Shown piece by piece: positions 5,524 through 10,920 of a stretch of 10,920 nt of DNA (the first letter of the stretch is position 1; every line of letters begins with the position of its first letter). The notes below the pieces were generated by a model. That model ran no database searches and was not told where the DNA came from. It saw only the letters and a program-made list of their open reading frames with translations. The stretch lies in the NCBI GenBank assembly GCA_002421825.1, contig DISR01000021.1, positions 1 through 10,920 on the forward strand, given 5' to 3'. Position numbers and translations under genes: made by a program. The stretch comes from Thiobacillus sp. UBA6205. GTDB taxonomy: Bacteria > Pseudomonadota > Gammaproteobacteria > Burkholderiales > Thiobacillaceae.

Positions 5524-6419
5524 TTCCCAAAGACCAGGTCAAATCCTATTTGCTGAATCTCCAGGAACTCATCGTTTCGCGCATGGAATCCCTCGACGGC
5601 AAGCCGTTCCGCCGCGATGCCTGGGACCGCCCCGAGGGCGGCGGCGGCGTTTCGCGCCTGGTGGAGGAGGGCAACGTGCTCGAGCGCGCCGGGGTGAATT
5701 TCTCGCACGTCATGGGAGACAAGCTGCCGCCCTCGGCCACCGCGCACCGGCCCGAACTCGCCGGCAGGCAGTGGGAGGCGATGGGCGTGTCGCTGGTGTT
5801 CCATCCGCGCAATCCCTACATTCCCACCGTGCACATGAACGTGCGCTGCTTCATTGCCGAGAAGGACGGCGAAGCGCCGGCATGGTGGTTTGGCGGCGGC
5901 ATGGACCTCACGCCCTACTACGGCTTCGAGGAGGACGCCGCGCACTTCCACGCCACCTGCAAGAAGGCGCTCGACCCGTTCGGAGCCGACTGGCATCCGC
6001 GCTTCAAGAAATGGTGCGACGAGTATTTCTTCCTCAGGCACCGCAACGAGCCCAGAGGCGTCGGCGGCATTTTCTTTGACGACCTCAACAGCGCGGATTT
6101 CGCTACCTGCTTCAACCTCACCCAGTCGGTGGGCGACCACTTCCTGCCCGCCTACGTGCCGATCTTCGAGCGCCGCAAGGACCTGCCCTACGGCGAGCGC
6201 GAGCGCGATTTCCAGGCCTGCCGGCGCGGGCGCTATGTCGAGTTCAACCTGGTGTTCGACCGCGGCACCCTGTTCGGCCTGCAGTCCGGCGGGCGCACCG
6301 AGTCCATCCTCATGTCCATGCCGCCCATCGTGAAATGGCGCTACGACTGGAAGCCTGAACCCGGCACGCCGGAGGCGAAGCTGTACACTGATTTCCTGAT
6401 TGCCAAAGACTGGGTCTAA
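5520..6419 (+). CDS. hemF: Oxygen-dependent coproporphyrinogen III oxidase (HemF)
   Basis: HemF oxidatively decarboxylates two propionate side chains of coproporphyrinogen III to give protoporphyrinogen IX, using O2, in the cytoplasm. The 299 residues equal the E. coli length. Family blocks are all present: GGGVSRLVEEGNVLERAGVN (41-60), HPRNPYIPTVHMN (95-107) with conserved His residues, GGGMDLTPYY (125-134), GGIFFDDLN (182-190), GRYVEFNLVFDRGT (237-250) and SGGRTESILMSMPP (256-269). The start ATG lies inside the tsaC stop region, so initiation probably relies on coupling. The penicillin-binding protein gene starts 9 bases after the stop. An aerobic or microaerobic life-style is implied, since anaerobes use HemN instead. 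The identification is very secure. Confidence 0.98.
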   Translation: MIPKDQVKSYLLNLQELIVSRMESLDGKPFRRDAWDRPEGGGGVSRLVEEGNVLERAGVNFSHVMGDKLPPSATAHRPELAGRQWEAMGVSLVFHPRNPYIPTVHMNVRCFIAEKDGEAPAWWFGGGMDLTPYYGFEEDAAHFHATCKKALDPFGADWHPRFKKWCDEYFFLRHRNEPRGVGGIFFDDLNSADFATCFNLTQSVGDHFLPAYVPIFERRKDLPYGERERDFQACRRGRYVEFNLVFDRGTLFGLQSGGRTESILMSMPPIVKWRYDWKPEPGTPEAKLYTDFLIAKDWV

Positions 6420-6428
6420 CGGGGATCA

Positions 6429-9400
6429 ATGGGAAAAATTCTCGGCCTGCGCGCCCGCTGGTGGATACTGCTGGCGATCGTCCTCGTTCCGCTGATCCTG
6501 GTCGGCGTGCTGGTGTGGGAACTGATGTCTTCCGACCTGCAGGCGCGCTATCTGGCAAAAACGGCGGCGAAGATGACCTGGAGGATGCAGTCGGGTCCCT
6601 CCGAGCGCATCCGCTTTCCGCAGGGCGGGCCTTACGACGCGCGCCTGGGCTACAGCAAGCTGCCCGAGTACGTCGAGCGCCTTGCGGCCAGGGGCTGGGA
6701 GGTCGAGCGCCAGGCCAAGATCAGCATTCAGATGGAGCGTGCCCATGACCTGGGCCTCAACCTGCCCTATCGCGAAAAGAACCAGGGCGGCCTCACCCTG
6801 CTCGACGACGCTGGCCGGCCGCTTTATCAGTCGCGCCATCCCGAGCGCATCTATGCCAGCTTCGCGGACACTCCGCCGGTGTTGCGCAACGCCCTGCTGT
6901 TCATCGAGAACCGCGAGCTGCTGACCGAGAGATTCCCCAGGAAGAACCCTGCCGTGGAATGGGACCGCCTGGGCCAGGCCGTGCTCGACAAGTTCTATTC
7001 CATGATCAACCCGGCGCACAACGTGCCCGGCGGCAGCACGCTGCCGACGCAGATCGAGAAGTACCGCCATTCGCCCGACGGCATTACCCTGTCCATGGCA
7101 GACAAGCTGAAGCAAATGGGCTCGGCCAGCCTGCGCGCCTATCTCGACGGCAAGAACACCCTGCCCACGCGCCAGCGCATCGTGCGCGACTACCTCAACA
7201 CCGTGCCGCTGTCGGCGGCGCCGCGCTTCGGCGAAGTGAACGGCGTGGGCGACGGCCTGTGGGCCTGGTATGGGCTGGATTTCAGGAAAGCCAACGAAGC
7301 CCTGTGGCGGATCGAGAAGACCCCCCGGGATGCCGAAGGCGCCATGGTGTTCAAGCATGCGCTGTCGCTGCTGGTGGCGGAGCGCAAGCCTTCCCATTAC
7401 CTGGCGAAAGACCGCGCTGCGCTCGACCGCTACACCAACGTCCATCTCGATCTGCTGGCCGAGGCCGGCTTGATCGCGCCTGAACTGCGCGATGCCGCCC
7501 TGAAAATCACGCTGCGCACCCCGAAGCAGCGCGTCGATCCGCCGGCACCGGCCTTTGTCCTGCAAAAGGCGGCCAACAGCCAGCGCGTGCGGCTGGCCGG
7601 CCTGCTCGGCGAGTCGCGCCTGTACGATCTCGACCGCCTCGACCTCACCGCGGAAAGCACGCTCAACGGCGAGGCGCAGCGCGACATCACCGACTTCCTG
7701 CTGAGCTTGTCAAAGCCCGAGCAGGCGGCCATGCTGGGCCTGTATGGCAAGCGCCTGCTGTCGCCGGCGAACGACCTTTCCAGGGTGATCTACAGCTTCA
7801 CCCTGTATGAAAAGAGCCCCGACGGCATGCTGCTCAGGGTGCAGGCCGACAACCTCAACCAGCCCTTCGACATCAACCAGCAGACCAAGCTCGACCTGGG
7901 TTCCACCGCCAAGCTGCGCACCCTGGTCACCTACCTCGAGATCATCGCGCGCCTGCACAAGGAGTATGCCGGCCTTCCCCCCGCCAGGCTGCGGGAGCAT
8001 GCCCAGCCCCGGCGCGACGTGCTGGCGCAATGGGTGGCGGAGTATCTGCTGAGCGCATCCGACAAAAGCCTGTCCGCCACGCTGTCGGCGGCCATGGGCC
8101 GCACCTACTCGGCCGCGCCGGAAGTGTTCTTCACCGGCGGCGGCCAGCACATGTTCGCCAACTTCAACCCGGACGACAACGGCCGCGTGATGGATGTGTG
8201 GGAGGCCACGCGCAACTCGGTGAACCTCGTCTACATCCGCCTGATGCGCGACATCGTCATGCATTACATGGAGCGTTCGCCGGGCGCGGCGGCCAGCGTG
8301 CTGGAAGACAGCGGCAGCCCCACGCGCCAGCTCTACCTGCTCAAGTTCATCGACAAGGAATCGGGCGTGTTCATGCGCCGCTTCTACCAGCGCTACGCGA
8401 AGATGGACGCCGCGGAAATGACCGAGGAGCTGTACCAGCGCGCGCGCCAGAATCCGCGCCGGTTCGCCGCCCTGTACCGCCATGTCGAGCCGCGCGCGCC
8501 GCTGCAGGAATTCGCCGCCGCGCTCAAGAAGCGCATTCCCGCCAGTGCGGGCATGAGCGAATCCGCGCTCAAGAAACTGTACGAACAGAATGCGCCCGCT
8601 GCCTACAACCTGGCCGATCGCGGCTACATCGCCCAGGTGCATCCGCTGGAGATCTGGCTGGTCGGCTACCTGCGCGTCCAGCCCAAGGCCAGCTTCGAGG
8701 ACATGCTCGCGGCCAGTTCCACCGAGCGGGTGGAGGTGTACAACTGGCTGCTCGCCACCAGCCGTACCGATGCGCAGGACATCCGCATCAAGAGCCTGCT
8801 GGAAGTGGAGGCTTTCGAGGCGCTGCACAAGGACTGGATGCGACTGGGCTATCCGTTCGAGACACTGACGCCGTCCTACGCCACCGCCATCGGCAGCTCC
8901 GGCGACCGCCCCGCCGCCCTCGCGGAACTGATGGGCATCATCGTCAACGACGGCGTGCGCCTGCCGGCCGCAAGCCTGAAGCGATTGCGTTTCGCGGTCG
9001 ATACGCCTTACGAAACGCGTCTGCGCCCGCGTACCCCGCAGCGCGAAGTGCTGTTTCCGAAGGAGGTGGCGCAGACGCTGCGCAATGCCCTGGGCATGGT
9101 GGTGGAGACCGGCACCGCGGTGCGCCTGCACGGCGCCATCAAATATGCCGACGGCACGCCGGTGATGATGGGCGGCAAGACCGGCACCGGCGACCATCGT
9201 TTCGAGCGCATCGGCTCCGGCGGCCAGGTGCTGGAATCGCGTGTGGTGAACCGCACCGCCACCCTGGTGTTCTACCTGGGCGACCGCCACTTCGGAACCT
9301 TCACCGCCCTGGTGCAGGGACCGCAGGCGGGGCAGTTCGAGTTCACCAGTTCGCTGATCGCGCAGATTCTCAAGAAGCTGCTGCCGCGCCTGCAGCCATC

Positions 9401-9632
9401 GGTGTTTCCGGAGACGCTGAAAGCCGCGGCTGCTGCCGCGCCGCCGGTGCAACCCCGGCTCGAGCCGGCGGCGCCTGACGAAGCGGCCGAGCCGCCCCCG
9501 AAAGCCCCGCCCAAGCGCCGACCCGAGGTGCGCGAGGGCACCACGCGCGAAGCCCAGCCCGCACAGTCCGGGGGCTTCCCCGACAGCCTGGATCCGGTAC
9601 TGCCGCCTGCCGCCCCTGCAGCGCCGAATTAG
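6429..9632 (+). CDS. Large divergent class A-like penicillin-binding protein (GT51 plus transpeptidase)
   Basis: This 1067-residue protein is anchored by one N-terminal membrane helix (about 11-31) and acts in the periplasm on peptidoglycan. A segment containing GPYDARLGYSKLPEYVERLA (67-86) precedes a GT51-type domain (about 140-290) with IENRELL (Glu160), GGSTLPTQIEKYRHSPDG (201-218), DKLKQMGSA (225-233) and RQRIVRDYLN (248-257). The transpeptidase domain carries all three active-site motifs: STAK (492-495, nucleophile Ser492), SVN (597-599) and KTGTG (917-921). About 320 residues separate SVN from KTG, far more than in E. coli PBP1b (about 126 from memory), so a helical insertion of roughly 200 residues is present. 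The GT motifs deviate: ED becomes EN, and the Glu of the RKxxE motif aligns with Gln229. The tail (1000-1067) is Ala-Pro-rich. GGGGA at 6421-6425 precedes the ATG closely, 9 bases after hemF. Peptidoglycan synthesis is likely; activity of the GT half is uncertain. Confidence 0.88.
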   Translation: MGKILGLRARWWILLAIVLVPLILVGVLVWELMSSDLQARYLAKTAAKMTWRMQSGPSERIRFPQGGPYDARLGYSKLPEYVERLAARGWEVERQAKISIQMERAHDLGLNLPYREKNQGGLTLLDDAGRPLYQSRHPERIYASFADTPPVLRNALLFIENRELLTERFPRKNPAVEWDRLGQAVLDKFYSMINPAHNVPGGSTLPTQIEKYRHSPDGITLSMADKLKQMGSASLRAYLDGKNTLPTRQRIVRDYLNTVPLSAAPRFGEVNGVGDGLWAWYGLDFRKANEALWRIEKTPRDAEGAMVFKHALSLLVAERKPSHYLAKDRAALDRYTNVHLDLLAEAGLIAPELRDAALKITLRTPKQRVDPPAPAFVLQKAANSQRVRLAGLLGESRLYDLDRLDLTAESTLNGEAQRDITDFLLSLSKPEQAAMLGLYGKRLLSPANDLSRVIYSFTLYEKSPDGMLLRVQADNLNQPFDINQQTKLDLGSTAKLRTLVTYLEIIARLHKEYAGLPPARLREHAQPRRDVLAQWVAEYLLSASDKSLSATLSAAMGRTYSAAPEVFFTGGGQHMFANFNPDDNGRVMDVWEATRNSVNLVYIRLMRDIVMHYMERSPGAAASVLEDSGSPTRQLYLLKFIDKESGVFMRRFYQRYAKMDAAEMTEELYQRARQNPRRFAALYRHVEPRAPLQEFAAALKKRIPASAGMSESALKKLYEQNAPAAYNLADRGYIAQVHPLEIWLVGYLRVQPKASFEDMLAASSTERVEVYNWLLATSRTDAQDIRIKSLLEVEAFEALHKDWMRLGYPFETLTPSYATAIGSSGDRPAALAELMGIIVNDGVRLPAASLKRLRFAVDTPYETRLRPRTPQREVLFPKEVAQTLRNALGMVVETGTAVRLHGAIKYADGTPVMMGGKTGTGDHRFERIGSGGQVLESRVVNRTATLVFYLGDRHFGTFTALVQGPQAGQFEFTSSLIAQILKKLLPRLQPSVFPETLKAAAAAAPPVQPRLEPAAPDEAAEPPPKAPPKRRPEVREGTTREAQPAQSGGFPDSLDPVLPPAAPAAPN

Positions 9633-9651
9633 CCAGAGAACAACATTTGAG

Positions 9652-9771
9652 CCACGGGGCGCACGGGGAACACGGGGTAAAGCCTCATTTGCTGGACTGG
9701 TTTCGAAATTACCACTCCATGGCGGGCGGCTACGAGATCGAGTCCGATGGTTTTCCCCGTGCTCCCCGTGG
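9652..9771. repeat. Inverted repeat built from CACGGGG units spaced every 9 bases, with an 82-base interior
   Basis: Three CACGGGG units (9653-9659, 9662-9668, 9671-9677) stand at 9-base intervals on the left. Two CCCCGTG units at the same period (9755-9761, 9764-9770) stand on the right. The arms 9652-9670 and 9753-9771 are complementary at 18 of 19 positions; the only mismatch is in the 2-base spacer. The interior (9671-9752) contains the palindrome TTTCGAAA (9701-9708) and a 5-base pair GGACT/AGTCC (9694-9698, 9741-9745). Five T follow at 9780-9784. CACGGAG/CACGGGG-type tandem hairpins recur between genes in various bacteria, from memory. This one fills much of the gap between the penicillin-binding protein gene and hemA. 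Confidence 0.85.
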
Positions 9772-9790
9772 TTAAGAGGTTTTTCCCGGA

Positions 9791-9820
9791 TTCAGGCTTC
9801 TTGTGGCTATAAGTTAAAAT
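9791..9820 (+). promoter_or_regulatory. Candidate hemA promoter
   Basis: The -10 box TAAAAT (9815-9820) lies 18 bases after TTCAGG (9791-9796), which is only a 3 of 6 match to -35. The octamer GTTAAAAT is identical to the one before dusB. Initiation near 9827 would give a leader of about 25 bases to the ATG at 9852. TATAAG at 9808-9813 is an alternative -10 box. Confidence 0.3.
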
Positions 9821-9851
9821 AACGGCCCAAATGTCCTCGTTCAGTCCGGTC

Positions 9852-10920
9852 ATGCAGCTTTTCGCCTTTGGCATCAACCACCATACCGCCCCGGTTTCGA
9901 TCCGGGAACGGGTGGCGTTTGCCGCCGAGCGCATGGGCGATGCGCTGCACGACCTCACGCGCCAGCCGCAGGTCAAGGAAGCCGCCATTCTTTCCACCTG
10001 CAACCGCACCGAGATTTACTGCCACACCCCCGACCCCGATGCGCCGGTGGCCTGGCTGTCCGGCTACCACCAGCTGCCGCGCGCCGAGGTCGAGCCCTAT
10101 CTTTACCGCCTGCCGCAGGGCGAGGCCGCGCGCCACGCCTTCCGCGTGGCATCCGGGCTGGACTCCATGGTGCTGGGCGAGACCCAGATTCTTGGCCAGA
10201 TCAAGACCGCGGTGAAAACCGCCGAAGAAGCCGGCACCCTCGGACTCTTGCTGCACAAGCTGTTCCAGCGCACCTTCTCGGTGGCCAAGGAAGTGCGCAC
10301 CGCCACCGATATCGGCGCGGCCTCGGTGTCCATGGCGGCGGCGGCCGTGCGCATGGCCGAGCGCATTTTTCCCAGCTTGACTCAGCAGAACGTGCTGTTC
10401 ATCGGCGCTGGCGAGATGATCGAACTGTGCATGACGCACTTCGCCGCGCAGCATCCGAAACACATCCTGGTGGCCAACCGCACCGCCGAGCGCGCGCGTC
10501 CGCTGGCCGACCGTTTCAATGCCGGCGTCATCGCGCTCAACGACCTGCCCGAGCACCTGGCGCATTACGACATCATCGTCACCTCAACCGCCAGCCCGCT
10601 GCCGATCCTCGGCAAGGGCATGGTGGAGTCCGCGCTCAAGCTGCGCAAGCACAAACCCTTTTTCATGGTCGACCTGGCTGTGCCGCGCGACGTGGAGGAG
10701 GAGGTTGGCGAACTCGACGACGTGTTCCTCTACACCGTGGACGATCTGGGCGGCGTGGTGCGTGAGGGCCAGGACCAGCGCGTCGCCCAGGTCGCCCAGG
10801 CCGAGGCCATCATCGAAATCAGCGTGCAGGATTTCCTGCACTGGATGGACACGCGCGAAATGGTGCCCATGATCCGCGGCCTGCGCGACCATGCCGAGCG
10901 CCACCGCCGCCACGAAATCG
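9852..10920 (+). CDS. hemA: Glutamyl-tRNA reductase HemA (3' end cut off by the window)
   Basis: HemA reduces glutamyl-tRNA(Glu) to glutamate-1-semialdehyde with NADPH, the first committed step of C5-pathway heme synthesis. The 356 visible codons cover the N-terminal catalytic domain with ILSTCNRTEIY (46-56) and nucleophile Cys50, the substrate region RHAFRVASGLDSMVLGETQI (94-113), the NADPH domain with FIGAGEM (183-189) and VANRTAERA (207-215), VDLAVPRDVE (273-282), and the start of the dimerisation helices. About 60 residues should be missing, given a usual length near 420. The ATG at 9852 gives MQLFAFGINHHTAPV, the family's standard start. An in-frame ATG at 9831 would add MSSFSPV. Neither has a strong ribosome site. 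It is separated from the upstream gene by a repeat and a likely promoter of its own, and with hemF it ties the window to heme synthesis. Confidence 0.97.
   Translation, partial: MQLFAFGINHHTAPVSIRERVAFAAERMGDALHDLTRQPQVKEAAILSTCNRTEIYCHTPDPDAPVAWLSGYHQLPRAEVEPYLYRLPQGEAARHAFRVASGLDSMVLGETQILGQIKTAVKTAEEAGTLGLLLHKLFQRTFSVAKEVRTATDIGAASVSMAAAAVRMAERIFPSLTQQNVLFIGAGEMIELCMTHFAAQHPKHILVANRTAERARPLADRFNAGVIALNDLPEHLAHYDIIVTSTASPLPILGKGMVESALKLRKHKPFFMVDLAVPRDVEEEVGELDDVFLYTVDDLGGVVREGQDQRVAQVAQAEAIIEISVQDFLHWMDTREMVPMIRGLRDHAERHRRHEI

Noticed and set aside
473..9452. Long open frames antisense to dusB, purH, purD and the PBP gene (for example 1892-3565 and 7710-9452 on the minus strand).
   Set aside because: They mirror the codon structure of well-identified + strand genes in GC-rich DNA, have no recognisable domain and no ribosome sites, and would run through the repeats.
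9698..9714. TGGT...ACCA around TTCGAAATT resembles a tRNA T-arm.
   Set aside because: No acceptor, D or anticodon arms can be placed around it; it is only a short inverted repeat around TTTCGAAA.
9647..9775. A 42-codon open frame from a TTG through the pbp-hemA repeat, containing LLDWFRNYHSMAGGYEIESD.
   Set aside because: Both ends are made of the CACGGGG repeat, the start is a TTG without a ribosome site, and no family is recognised. It looks like chance.
9831..9851. hemA starting at the upstream in-frame ATG (9831).
   Set aside because: MQLFAFGINHHTAPV from 9852 is the normal family N-terminus, and the extra seven residues match nothing; the upstream ATG also leaves almost no leader after the likely -10 box.

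Overview
The window reads as a GC-rich chromosomal segment of a betaproteobacterium. This rests on the dusB-fis-purH order, a short 78-residue Fis, and the sequence character of HemA, HemF and PurH. A lineage near the Nitrosomonadales is plausible but is inference. Almost everything is housekeeping. Apart from mscL at the left edge, all genes are on the + strand. There is no gene-free stretch over 300 bases, no RNA gene, no CRISPR array and no transposase.

Layout from left to right: a partial mscL (minus strand, C-terminus cut off); a 132-base AT-rich divergent gap with a perfect match to the Fis-site consensus and a candidate dusB promoter; dusB-fis (tRNA dihydrouridine synthase and nucleoid protein); a purine-rich hairpin repeat; purH; a second, nested hairpin repeat; purD; a pair of opposed REP-like palindromes followed by a G-quadruplex motif; the tightly packed tsaC-hemF-pbp cluster (4-base overlap, then a 9-base gap); a third hairpin repeat of the same design as the first two; and a partial hemA (C-terminus cut off by the window end).

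Functionally, purH and purD serve de novo purine synthesis. DusB and TsaC feed tRNA modification. HemA and HemF are the first committed step and a late oxidative step of heme synthesis. MscL and the large penicillin-binding protein belong to the envelope.

Two things stand out. First, three of the five intergenic gaps hold repeats of the same architecture: a short tandem unit of 7 to 9 bases on one arm, answered by inverted copies on the other. They differ in sequence, and a fourth gap holds a REP doublet. Second, the 1067-residue penicillin-binding protein has intact transpeptidase motifs but an eroded glycosyltransferase site and a roughly 200-residue insertion between its SxN and KTG motifs. 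I found no clear new defence or mobile system.
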